Part shown: piece by piece, positions 14,927 through 22,167 of the stretch | Numbering within the stretch: the stretch's first letter is position 1 | Layout of the letters: each line of letters begins with the position of its first letter | Assembly: GCA_038214135.1 (NCBI GenBank) | Contig: JBBQSD010000072.1 | Coordinates: 1 to 29,043, forward strand | DNA from: JANLSE01 sp038214135 | GTDB lineage: Bacteria; Chloroflexota; Chloroflexia; Chloroflexales; Roseiflexaceae | DNA: 29,043 nucleotides | Direction of reading: 5' to 3' | Program-made: the position numbers and the translations under genes | The notes under the pieces: model-generated | What the model was told of the DNA's origin: nothing | What the model saw: only the letters and a program-made list of their open reading frames with translations | Databases searched by the model: none

Positions 14927-15392
14927 TCAGGCCAATATATAGCGCCAGATCAGGTTGATTGGTGGCGGTGCCACTGCCATCGACAACCTTGGCTATGCTC
15001 TCGGGGACATCCTGCCAGCCCAGATCGCTGTTCAGGTTGGGATCGCGCTGCTGGACTCGTACTCGCACTCTGGTTGGGGCCGTTGGTGCGCCAGCCGTCG
15101 GCGATGGCCCGCGTGGCGCAATCCCAGAAACAACCACGCGCACGCGCCGCGGGTGGTGCGGATCGACGGTGATCAGCGCACTGCGATCCGGTGTGAGTTG
15201 GGCAAAATCGGCCAACACAACCCGTGAGATACGCGCATCGGGGAGGGCGTGTGGCTGGTAGCGCACCAAGGCGAGTCGAACAAATGGCGCGTAGGTTGCA
15301 TTATTCAGATTGATCGTCAGATCGCTATACCATAATCGGCGCTCGGGATCGAATGTAACCGGGAAACCGACAACATCGACTATTGGCTGCAT
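14898..15392 (-). CDS. C-terminal part of a split, unrecognised protein (second frame)
   Basis: This 164-residue frame starts at an ATG (MQPIVDVVGFPVTFDPERRLWYSDLTINLNN) that lies inside the end of the upstream frame. Its first residues continue naturally from the upstream protein's last convincing segment (YIVVREPEKRY), so the two frames look like one gene of about 640 codons with a one-base frame change near 15393. A GGAG site seven bases before the ATG would also allow independent translation by coupling. The composition is beta-rich, with LALVRYQPHALPDARISRVVLADFAQL and a Pro/Thr-rich linker near 100-110. I recognise no family. It ends in a spacer holding the AraC-like remnant. Confidence 0.7.
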   Translation of the reverse strand: MQPIVDVVGFPVTFDPERRLWYSDLTINLNNATYAPFVRLALVRYQPHALPDARISRVVLADFAQLTPDRSALITVDPHHPRRVRVVVSGIAPRGPSPTAGAPTAPTRVRVRVQQRDPNLNSDLGWQDVPESIAKVVDGSGTATNQPDLALYIGLITWKQPLPA

Positions 15393-16821
15393 AGCGCTTC
15401 TCCGGCTCGCGGACGACGATATACATCCGCTGCATCATATACGCCCCAACAACGCCATTCGTGTTCTGCCTGAACTTGCGCTCCGTCACCTTGATCAGCG
15501 CAGCGCGGTGCCCAAATGGCCAGAGTGCGCCCTCATAGACGATTCGGACATAGTGATCGCGGCCCTGGGTGGCCACATGCGTCCATTCCGAGAGATCAAG
15601 CTGCTCCTGTTCGTCATTCACTGGAAAAAAGACGCCATTGATGAGATCGGGATTGATTGCGATCTTCTGGATATCGAGTTGATTAACAGCTTGTGCAGTA
15701 ATTGCATTGGCAGCAGCAGCACCAAGGCTGGCAATAGGGCGTGGGAACACAACCTGTTTGAAGACATCATCGATCACATATGGCGGCAGGCGGAATGGCT
15801 TGGCCGCGCGTGGAGGGTTCCATGCGCCGCGTGATTTCAGCCAACCGCCAAGCGGGGTGAGCATGAGTTGTTCGGCATAGAATGGCTGCGGCACATATGG
15901 GACATAGCTGGGCAACTGGAGGCGTTGTTCCTGTTGCGGGTTAAGATCGACCTGCACTACAGCTAGATTCAGGCCAATCGCTGGTTGGGCAAGCAATTGG
16001 AACAGGAACGTGCGTTTGACTTCATAGCCGCGAAATGCCGATGTCAGGATCACAATCTGGTAGCGATCATTTGGTGACATGGCCGTCAAACCCAGCGCGG
16101 GATCATCCATGGTCGGCTTACCCTTGGCGCTTGGGTAATCGGATGACCAAATCGCACGCAGGGGGGCCGTCTGTTCCCACGATAGCTCGACGATCTGTGG
16201 TTGTTCCTGGTTCGCCAACTGTTGGCGAATTGCCATACGAGTGTGCCACAATTCTGTTCGGCCATTCTGGCTGAATGGCGCAATATGGTGCAGCCAGCGC
16301 ACATTGGCATTCGGCGAAATCAGCAGCCGATAGGGCAGTTCGAGTGCGGTTTCGTTTGGCTGTGGTGCCGTAATGCTGGGAGCCTGGCTGATCTGTGCTG
16401 CTGTCGGGTTGGGTGGGATGGCAGCAATGGCCGAGACGTGCAGTTCGAATGATGCCCAATCGAGCAGGCCCTGTGTCGTATAGGGAATTCGGGCATCTGC
16501 TGGCAAATCAAACACCAGGCGGCTTGGGTGGGCCATGCGAGCTGGCACCTGGCCGACTGGCAGCAGCGGATCACCAGTCGTCTGTCCGGTGGTCGGGCTC
16601 TCCTTCTCCTGTGGATCGGGTGGCACAATATCGGATTCGAAGAAGGCGCGCTCGGCAATCGCTTGTGGCGGGAAGGTGATAATCAATTGGGCCGGCTGGT
16701 TTGCGTTTTCCACAACCAGCACCGGCGCATTCGCATCGCTGGCATCAATCGTGAGGTTGTTGCCAGCGATCTGCATATTCAACAGATCATCGGGGCGCAT
16801 GAGTTTGATCTTGACCGCCAT
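15325..16821 (-). CDS. N-terminal part of a split, unrecognised large protein
   Basis: The frame begins five bases after a strong AGGAGG site and encodes 498 residues, of which the last 21 or so (from AANSRCCRF) are probably out of frame. The real continuation is the frame at 14898-15392. No signal peptide or membrane helix is obvious. The protein is rich in beta-forming segments, for example PVLVVENANQPAQLIITFPPQAIAE near 35-60 and YQIVILTSAFRGYEVKRTFLFQLL near 270. A Pro-rich stretch QLQLPSYVPYVPQPFYAEQLM follows. I do not recognise a domain. It is a lone gene, its start facing a promoter-distal repeat region at 16970-17070, and no partner genes are evident. Function unknown. Confidence 0.72.
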   Translation of the reverse strand: MAVKIKLMRPDDLLNMQIAGNNLTIDASDANAPVLVVENANQPAQLIITFPPQAIAERAFFESDIVPPDPQEKESPTTGQTTGDPLLPVGQVPARMAHPSRLVFDLPADARIPYTTQGLLDWASFELHVSAIAAIPPNPTAAQISQAPSITAPQPNETALELPYRLLISPNANVRWLHHIAPFSQNGRTELWHTRMAIRQQLANQEQPQIVELSWEQTAPLRAIWSSDYPSAKGKPTMDDPALGLTAMSPNDRYQIVILTSAFRGYEVKRTFLFQLLAQPAIGLNLAVVQVDLNPQQEQRLQLPSYVPYVPQPFYAEQLMLTPLGGWLKSRGAWNPPRAAKPFRLPPYVIDDVFKQVVFPRPIASLGAAAANAITAQAVNQLDIQKIAINPDLINGVFFPVNDEQEQLDLSEWTHVATQGRDHYVRIVYEGALWPFGHRAALIKVTERKFRQNTNGVVGAYMMQRMYIVVREPEKRYAANSRCCRFPGYIRSRAPIMV

Positions 16822-16969
16822 TGAAACCTCCTGAAAAACGGGATGTACGTTGAGGTGTCGGGCCGATCTGTCCGACCTTGGGGGTATAGCAGGTTTCAGT
16901 ATAGGTGAAGAGTCAATAGAAATATGGTTATGGGTGTTCGTAGGGCTAGTATTCTACGTTCCAATACTG

Positions 16970-17070
16970 TAGGGGCGGTTCGCGAACCGTCCAGAATGTC
17001 CGTTATGGTGGGCAGTTCGCGAACCGTCCAGAATGTCCGTTATGGTGGACGGTTCGCGAACTGCCTACCA
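16970..17070. repeat. Three 37-bp tandem units each centred on a GTTCGCGAAC palindrome
   Basis: GTTCGCGAAC starts at 16978, 17015 and 17052, an exact 37-bp period. The first copy is a perfect 14-bp palindrome CGGTTCGCGAACCG (16976-16989). The intervening text CGTCCAGAATGTCCGTTATG is identical in both intervals. They lie in the 381-bp divergent spacer 16822-17202 between the split gene and the SDR operon. A regulatory operator array or a dispersed repeat are both possible. Confidence 0.85.
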
Positions 17071-17120
17071 TTGATAGCGTTATGGTCAGCCGATTGCCAA
17101 ACGCCCGTGCCCTTCGGCAG

Positions 17121-17129
17121 TGCTATAAT
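17121..17129 (+). promoter_or_regulatory. Extended -10 promoter element of the SDR operon
   Basis: TGCTATAAT is a perfect extended -10 (TGnTATAAT) located 74 bp before the ATG at 17203. No good -35 box is present at the proper distance, which extended -10 promoters can tolerate. It is the likely start point for the four-gene operon. Confidence 0.6.
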
Positions 17130-17202
17130 TGGCAGTACACACTGATTTTAGAATAGTTGTTGGCTGGATGAGCCACCCATGCAATCATGAGAGGATGCGC
17201 CG

Positions 17203-18057
17203 ATGCGTCTGGAAGGCAAAGTCGCCATTGTTGCCGGTGCCGGGTGGGGTGGCATCGGGGCCGCAATTGCTTACCGCTATGCGCGGGAGGGTGCGCGGCT
17301 GGTGATCAATAACAGCAGCCGCCCCGAAAAGCTTGAGCAAACCGCCGAGCATATTCGCGCATTTGGCGGTGAAGTCGCCACAGTTATTGGCGATGTTTCT
17401 GATTCCGCCACCTGGAAAGCGCTGGTTGCCACTGCACTGGAGCGTTATGGCAAGATCGATATTCTTGTGCATAATGCTGCCTATGCCGTGATGGGCCGCA
17501 CTGTTGATCTGACCGACGATGATTGGGATCGGACCCTGGCCGTGACGCTGCGCGGCCCAATTCTGGGTGTGCGCCACTGTATCCCCGAGATGATCAAGAG
17601 TGGTGGCGGCGCGATTGTGTTCATCTCGACGGTGAATGCAACCATCACCAACCCCTCATTCAGCGCCTATAGTGTCGCTAAGGGTGGCTTGAATGCCCTG
17701 ACGCGCAGCGTGGCGTTTGAGTATGGCCGCTCCGGGATTCGCTGTAATGCGATTGCGCCAGGCCAGATTGTTGGCGAACGTGAGGCGGCGCGCATGCTTG
17801 ATGATCCACTCGAAGATCAGCTCTCAACCGATTGCTACCCGCTTGGCCGCTATGGCCGACCAGATGATATTGCTGGCTGCGCGCTGTTTCTGGCCTCCGA
17901 AGATTCCGCGTTTGTTACGGGGATTGTGTTGACTGCCGATGGCGGGCTGACCCTGCAATCGCCAGAGGCATTGGTGCGGCCATCGTTCCGTTCACGCTGG
18001 CGCGATGACATCCTGGTTCCGCAGGCCAAACCGGATCAGATGAGCGAATATGAATGA
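17203..18057 (+). CDS. Short-chain dehydrogenase/reductase (first gene of overlapping operon)
   Basis: The 284-residue product starts seven bases after GAGAGGA. It has the classical SDR layout: a glycine-rich nucleotide loop AGAGWGGIG (11-19), DVSD for the adenine pocket, HNAA in place of NNAG, and the catalytic set with STVN serine followed by YSVAK (Tyr-x-x-x-Lys). LTADGGLTLQ is the usual C-terminal segment, after which a 30-residue tail extends beyond the family norm. SDRs of this type reversibly oxidise hydroxyl groups of sugars, polyols or other alcohols with NAD(P). The stop overlaps the next gene's start by eight bases, so it is translationally coupled to the acetyltransferase and the two TIM-barrel genes. 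Confidence 0.93.
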   Translation: MRLEGKVAIVAGAGWGGIGAAIAYRYAREGARLVINNSSRPEKLEQTAEHIRAFGGEVATVIGDVSDSATWKALVATALERYGKIDILVHNAAYAVMGRTVDLTDDDWDRTLAVTLRGPILGVRHCIPEMIKSGGGAIVFISTVNATITNPSFSAYSVAKGGLNALTRSVAFEYGRSGIRCNAIAPGQIVGEREAARMLDDPLEDQLSTDCYPLGRYGRPDDIAGCALFLASEDSAFVTGIVLTADGGLTLQSPEALVRPSFRSRWRDDILVPQAKPDQMSEYE

Positions 18058-18652
18058 AAACCGGAATTTCTGGCGCGGGCCGCTCGTCCGGCTGCGGCCA
18101 GTTGAGCAAGCGGATATTGATGCTGAGCCGACAGAGCCAGACACCGAGAATGATCGGCTGATCGGCTCGATCGATTTCCCGCTCTCACGCGAGGCCAATC
18201 GTGAACCTGATCTGGAACATGCCAAGCAGATCGGCAAGGATGATTATCTGTTCCTGCTGATCGAGAATCTCGATGGCCAGACGGTTGGCTTTATTCATAG
18301 CCACGATTGCGTACGCCGCAATGGCACATTCAAATATGCGCTGGGGATCGATTATCAATTCTGGGGGCGCGGCTATGGGCGGGCGGCGGTGATGATCTTC
18401 CTGCGCTATTTCTTCCGCGAGCTTGGCTACCAGAAGTGTACGACGCCGATCTATTCCTTCAATGAGCGCTCCATCCGCTTTCATGAATCGATTGGCTTTC
18501 GCTTCGAGGGCCGCATCCGCAATATGATCTATACCAATGGCGAGTATTTCGATGAACTGTACTTCGGGCTGACGAAAGCCGAATGGGATGTGATCGAGCC
18601 ACCGCTGGCTCTGAAGCGCTGTGTTGCACGTTCTGAGGAGATGCCATCATGA
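18050..18652 (+). CDS. GNAT family N-acetyltransferase
   Basis: The 200-residue product has the RimJ/RimL-like GNAT pattern: GPLVRLRPVEQADIDA at the N-terminus, DGQTVGFIHSHD, then YALGIDYQFWGRGYGRAAVMIFLRYFF containing the acetyl-CoA pyrophosphate-binding motif (QFWGRGYG), and NERSIRFHESIGFRFEGRIRNMIYTNGEYFDELYFGLTKAEW, the conserved end of the fold. It presumably transfers an acetyl group to an amine. Its placement inside an operon of sugar-type enzymes suggests an amino-sugar or amino-polyol intermediate, but this is inference. It overlaps the preceding SDR by eight bases and the following TIM-barrel gene by four (ATGA). Confidence 0.92.
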   Translation: MNENRNFWRGPLVRLRPVEQADIDAEPTEPDTENDRLIGSIDFPLSREANREPDLEHAKQIGKDDYLFLLIENLDGQTVGFIHSHDCVRRNGTFKYALGIDYQFWGRGYGRAAVMIFLRYFFRELGYQKCTTPIYSFNERSIRFHESIGFRFEGRIRNMIYTNGEYFDELYFGLTKAEWDVIEPPLALKRCVARSEEMPS

Positions 18653-19485
18653 AAATAGGCTACTGCACCTGGGGCATGCCGAATGTCCCAGCCGATGTGT
18701 TCATCCCTTTTTTGGCAAAAACCGGCTACGATGGGATCGAGCTGACCGTCATTCCTGGGTATTCAACCGAACTGAGCGTTCTGGATTCTGCTGAACGCAA
18801 GCGGATTGCCAAGATGCTGAGTGATCATCATCTGGAACTACCAGCGATTGCGGCGCAAACCAGCATGATTGATCGTGATCCGGCAATTGCGGCAACCAAT
18901 TGGAAACGGCTGACCGATGCTGTCGATCTGGCGGTTGATTGGGCACAAAACGGCAAGCCACCAGCCGTCGATACCACCGTTGGCGGTGTGTCTGGAGATT
19001 GGGAGCCGCTCAAGGAACTGCTGTTCGAGCGCATGGGTTCACTGGTTCGATATGGCGAGCAGCGTGGCGTGATCATCGCCGCCGAGCCGCATGTTGGCAA
19101 TATGCTCGATACGCCGGCGAAGGTGTTAGAGTTGCTGCACACGATTAATTCGCCATTTCTCAAGCTGAATTTTGATATCAGCCATTTTAATGTGCAAGGG
19201 ATGCCCTATCAGGAAACGGTCGCGGCGTTAGCGCCGCACTCTGTTCATACCCATGTGAAGAGCGAACGCGGGATCGCGCCCAACCATGAGTTCCTCATCC
19301 CTGGCGAGGCGGAGTTCGATTGGGTTGGCTACCTGCATGCGATGCGTGCCGCTGGTTACGATGAATATATCACCGCCGAGGTTAGCATTATGGTGCAGAA
19401 GCGCCTCAATTATGATGCGCTGGCGGCAGCAGAACAGACCTATGTGACGCTTGAGCGGGCCTTCAAGCAGGCTGGCCTGCGATGA
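18649..19485 (+). CDS. Sugar phosphate isomerase/epimerase-like TIM-barrel protein
   Basis: The 278-residue protein is a xylose-isomerase-like barrel: MKIGYCTWGMPNVPADVFIPFLAKTGYDGIELT starts the first two strands. Candidate metal ligands are E146 (IIAAEPHVGN), D176 and H179 (LNFDISHF), H202 (VHTHVKSE) and E244 (ITAEVS). A broken helix-strand pattern of about eight repeats fits the whole length. The relatives include inosose isomerase, 2-keto-myo-inositol dehydratase, tagatose/psicose epimerases and keto-glycoside-processing enzymes. It overlaps both neighbours by four bases (ATGA), so it is coupled to the acetyltransferase and to a second barrel. Two different barrels in tandem suggest either consecutive steps or a heteromeric enzyme. 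Confidence 0.92.
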   Translation: MKIGYCTWGMPNVPADVFIPFLAKTGYDGIELTVIPGYSTELSVLDSAERKRIAKMLSDHHLELPAIAAQTSMIDRDPAIAATNWKRLTDAVDLAVDWAQNGKPPAVDTTVGGVSGDWEPLKELLFERMGSLVRYGEQRGVIIAAEPHVGNMLDTPAKVLELLHTINSPFLKLNFDISHFNVQGMPYQETVAALAPHSVHTHVKSERGIAPNHEFLIPGEAEFDWVGYLHAMRAAGYDEYITAEVSIMVQKRLNYDALAAAEQTYVTLERAFKQAGLR

Positions 19486-20336
19486 AGCTAAGCTGTTTGC
19501 CGGTCTCGCTCTACCCAGATTTTGTGGCTGGTCGGCGCACGCTTGGCGATTGGTTTCGGATGGCGGCAGCGCTGGGCCTAGATGGCGCGGATGTGAGTGT
19601 CGCGCATATCACCAGCCGTGCGCCCACAGATCTGGCCGCCCTGCGACGCGAGGCGGGCGCTGCTGGGGTGCAGATTGTGATGCTGGCAACCTATACCGAT
19701 TTCACGCGCCCCGATCCAAAGCAACGCGCCGATCAATCCGATGAACTGTATCGCTGGATTGAAGCGGCCACACGGCTTGGGGCGAGTTTCTTGCGAATTA
19801 CAGCCGGTCAGGCGCATTCTGGTGTCAGCGAAGCGGATGGGCTAGCCTGGGCGGTTGCGGGATTAACAGCCTGCCTGAATGATGCGCGGGCGGCTGGCGT
19901 GCGCTTGTTGTATGAGAATCATGTGCGTGGTGCGATCTGGAGTGCCAATGATTTCACCCAGCCAGCCGCGCGATTCCTGGAAGTGTTCCGGCGAACCAGC
20001 GCCAGCAGCCTGGAAGTTCTGTTTGATACCGCCAATTGTTTGGCGCTCAACGATGATCCGCTTGATGTTCTCCAGCAGGTTCGTGATCGGGTTGGCGCAG
20101 TGCATCTCAGCGATATTCGCCAGGCTGGGGCATTCGAGCCAACTGTGATCGGAACGGGCGTTGCACCAATCCCGCAATTGCTTGGCATGCTGGTTGCCAA
20201 TGGGTTCGATGGCTGGATCAGTATTGAAGAGGCCAGCCGCACCGGCGATGAAGGGTTTCGTCAGGCGGTCGCCTATGCCGATGCAGCCTGGGGCATGGCG
20301 GGTGGTATAGGGCGGCCTGCTGCCCTCACCCCCTAA
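19482..20336 (+). CDS. Second sugar isomerase/epimerase-like TIM-barrel protein, last gene of the coupled operon
   Basis: The 284-residue product is another xylose-isomerase-like barrel, clearly different from its upstream neighbour. Candidate metal ligands are E145 in LLYENHVRG, D182 in LFDTANCL, H208 in VHLSDIRQ and E249/E250 in ISIEEASR. The ENH and DTAN motifs match the family's usual third and fifth strand ends. It overlaps the preceding gene by four bases. Its last residues (about GGIGRPAALTP) come partly from a C-rich palindromic repeat that also supplies the TAA stop, so the original C-terminus was probably slightly different. No substrate can be assigned; a role with the SDR and the Gfo/Idh/MocA enzymes downstream is plausible. 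Confidence 0.92.
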   Translation: MKLSCLPVSLYPDFVAGRRTLGDWFRMAAALGLDGADVSVAHITSRAPTDLAALRREAGAAGVQIVMLATYTDFTRPDPKQRADQSDELYRWIEAATRLGASFLRITAGQAHSGVSEADGLAWAVAGLTACLNDARAAGVRLLYENHVRGAIWSANDFTQPAARFLEVFRRTSASSLEVLFDTANCLALNDDPLDVLQQVRDRVGAVHLSDIRQAGAFEPTVIGTGVAPIPQLLGMLVANGFDGWISIEEASRTGDEGFRQAVAYADAAWGMAGGIGRPAALTP

Positions 20337-20366
20337 CCCCCTTTGCCAGAGCGGGCGAGGGGGTTG
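20323..20366. repeat. C-rich palindrome overlapping the 3' end of the operon
   Basis: CCCTCACCCC begins at 20323, and AACCCCCT (20335-20342) pairs perfectly with AGGGGGTT (20358-20365). The stop codon TAA of the preceding gene (20334-20336) lies inside the left arm. It belongs to the family seen at 7216, 8287, 10815 and 12171. It could act as a transcript-stabilising or attenuating hairpin. Confidence 0.8.
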
Positions 20367-20378
20367 GATATCGCGTAG

Positions 20379-20434
20379 GGACGCGATATATCGCGTCCGT
20401 ACCGGCGAATGCGGAGACGCAATATCTTGCGTCT
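20379..20434. repeat. Two adjacent palindromes of the AGACGC/GCGTCT family
   Basis: GGACGCGATATATCGCGTCC (20379-20398) is a perfect 20-bp palindrome. AGACGCAA (20415-20422) / TTGCGTCT (20427-20434) is a second with a four-base loop, identical to the copy at 8510-8529. They lie in the leader of the following SDR gene, whose ORF is open through the second palindrome only by chance. Confidence 0.85.
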
Positions 20435-20456
20435 GTACATATATAAGGATAGATAC

Positions 20457-21224
20457 ATGGGCACTCCACTCAGTTTCGAATTGAACGATAAAGTCGTTGT
20501 TGTGACGGGTGCTGGCCGCGGGATTGGCAAGGCGATTGCCGAGGCCTGTGCCCACTATGGCGCTCATCTGGCCCTCGGTAGCCGCACGGTTGCGGAGAGC
20601 ATGGCGGTGGCCGAAGCCTGCCGCACACATGGCCGCCGTGCCGAGGCATGGCCGCTTGATGTCGGCAGTGTCGCCAGTATTCGCACATTTGTTGATCAGG
20701 TGTTGGCGGCCTATGGCCGGATCGACGTGCTCGTCAATAATGCTGGCACCAACACCCCCAAGTCGGCGCTCCAGTATACCGAGGCCGAATATGATCTGAT
20801 CACCAATGTCAATCAGAAGGGCGTATTCTTCATGTCCACCATGGTTGCCCAGAGCATGATTGATCGCAGCATCCCCGGCAGCATTATCACAATTACCTCA
20901 CAGGTGGGTGTGGTTGGCGGGCCGTTGCGGAGTGTCTATGGAGCAGCCAAAGCGGGTGCTGGGCATCTGGCGCGTGTGCTTGGCGCGGAATGGGCACCGC
21001 ACAAGATCACCGTTAATGCCATTGCGCCAACGTTCACGCGCACGCCATTATTGGAACAAGCCATGAAAAACCCGGATTTCGCCCGCAATATCGATAAAGT
21101 CCCGATGGGACGGATCGCCGAGCCAGAAGAGATTGCCGCTGCTGTTGTGTACCTGGCCTCACCAGCAGCCCGTATGGTCACTGGCCAGGTTCTGTGTGTG
21201 GATGGTGGGTTTACGGCGGTGTAG
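20457..21224 (+). CDS. Short-chain dehydrogenase/reductase (classical SDR)
   Basis: The start at 20457 follows AAGGATAG and gives 255 residues; an upstream ATG at 20409 lies in a repeat and is rejected. Motifs are canonical: VVVTGAGRGIGKA (TGxxxGxG), LDVGS, LVNNAGTNTP, the catalytic serine in ITITSQVG, YGAAK (Tyr and Lys), and the C-terminal VDGG. The whole is close in length and pattern to 3-oxoacyl-ACP reductase/gluconate 5-dehydrogenase-type enzymes. It would oxidise or reduce a sugar or polyol hydroxyl with NAD(P). The gene follows the coupled operon after a 120-bp repeat block and is followed by a 940-bp repeat region, so it may form the end of the same transcript. Confidence 0.94.
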   Translation: MGTPLSFELNDKVVVVTGAGRGIGKAIAEACAHYGAHLALGSRTVAESMAVAEACRTHGRRAEAWPLDVGSVASIRTFVDQVLAAYGRIDVLVNNAGTNTPKSALQYTEAEYDLITNVNQKGVFFMSTMVAQSMIDRSIPGSIITITSQVGVVGGPLRSVYGAAKAGAGHLARVLGAEWAPHKITVNAIAPTFTRTPLLEQAMKNPDFARNIDKVPMGRIAEPEEIAAAVVYLASPAARMVTGQVLCVDGGFTAV

Positions 21225-21226
21225 AA

Positions 21227-21308
21227 CCGATAGCCGATAGCCGATAGCCGATAGCCGAGAACCCAGTATCCAGAAGTCAGAAGTCAGAAGTCAGGAGTCA
21301 GAATACAG
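21227..21308. repeat. Heptamer arrays CCGATAG (x4) and AAGTCAG-type (x4)
   Basis: CCGATAG is repeated four times at 21227-21254. A spacer follows, then AAGTCAG (21274, 21281, 21288), GAGTCAG (21295) and the related AATACAG (21302), all in one 7-base register. They start three bases after the TAG stop of the SDR gene (21222-21224), so they abut its 3' end. Confidence 0.85.
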
Positions 21309-21745
21309 AACCAAAAACCCGTGTAGGGTGCGGACCTCGTGTTCGCCCAACACGAACAAGGGAACAAGAACCAAGAACCCGTGTAGGGGCGAACCTCATG
21401 TTCGCCCAACACGAACAAGGGAACAAGAACCCGTGTAGGGTACGGATTCCTGTGTCTGCCCAACACGAACAAGGGAACAAGAACCCGTGTAGGGTGCGGA
21501 CCCCTGTGTCCGCCCAACACGAACACGAACACAGAACCAAGAACCCGTGTAGGGTGCGGATCCATGTGTCCGCCCAACACGAACACAGAACCAAGAACCC
21601 GTGTAGGGCGCGAACCCCTGTGTCCGCCCAACACGAACAAGGGAACAAGAACCCGTGTAGGGTGCGGATCCCTGTGTCTGCCCAACACGAACACGAACAC
21701 AGAACCAAGAACCCGTGTAGGGCGCGGACCTCGTGTTCGCCCGAA
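21309..21745. repeat. Tandem array of eight 52-60-bp hairpin units
   Basis: GTGTAGGG occurs at 21321, 21381, 21433, 21487, 21547, 21601, 21655 and 21715, giving spacings of 60, 52, 54, 60, 54, 54 and 60. Each unit has GAACCCGTGTAGGG, a short inverted repeat such as GCGGAC/GTCCGC or GCGAAC/GTTCGC, and a purine-rich AACACGAACA link. Long ORFs on both strands (for example minus 21284-21802) are by-products of the repeat and encode low-complexity peptides. An inverted two-hairpin version lies at 9908-9990. Confidence 0.92.
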
Positions 21746-21954
21746 AAGGCCACCAAAATCGATTGATCGCAGCCGTGGCATGATCAACGAGGTATTGCGC
21801 ATCCTGCCTATCGCACATCAACGCGGCATTCGGTGCGGGCGAACACGCGCCGCGTGGCGAAATCGAGGATGGTGGCTGCATGTTGGCGGCTTGGTAGCGC
21901 CCCTACATTCGTTGGATGCGATGCAAACGTTGCTATTCCACGGTGGTTGCTATT
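21746..21954. repeat. Transition zone with diverged repeat pieces
   Basis: A copy of the TTCGCAGCCGTGGCATGA family motif occurs at about 21766-21784. GGTGCGGGCGAACACG and AGCGCCCCTACATTCGTTGG resemble broken halves of the 89-bp repeat hairpin. No gene with an RBS or recognisable protein was found. Confidence 0.6.
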
Positions 21955-22080
21955 CGCAGCCGAGGCATGAGCAATGGGCGTTGGAGAGCCACCCTGCTCT
22001 ATTCGGGGTTCGGAGCAAGACCCCGACCGTGGGTTGCTAGGGCGGACGGGACCGCCCTAGCCGCCTGCCACGCGTAGCGG
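21955..22080 (+). repeat. Roughly 126-bp dispersed element, copy B
   Basis: This copy matches the reverse complement of 9754-9880 with about eight mismatches by eye. It contains the same hairpin, CTAGGGCGG and CCGCCCTAG around six bases (22038-22061), and the same CTCTATTCGGGGTTCGG text. The two copies are 12 kb apart in inverted orientation. Two CCTGCCACGCGNAGNGGC-type units extend it to about 22110. Confidence 0.88.
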
Positions 22081-22167
22081 CAATAACACGCCTGCCACGC
22101 GCAGTGGCTATGAAAGTTCCTGGCAGAAAAGGCATAGTGGCCATATGCACGATATATAGAGGAACGT

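Noticed and set aside
16970..17070. Possible CRISPR or tandem terminators
   Set aside because: Only three units with identical intervening text and no T-runs; treated as tandem palindromes.
21309..21745. Possible CRISPR array
   Set aside because: The whole period is conserved, so there are no unique spacers; units are of uneven length and no cas gene is nearby.
21284..22040. Long open frames on both strands over the 21309-21745 array (for example 172, 161, 152, 158 residues)
   Set aside because: They are translations of tandem repeats in several frames, with low-complexity periodic peptides and no ribosome binding site.
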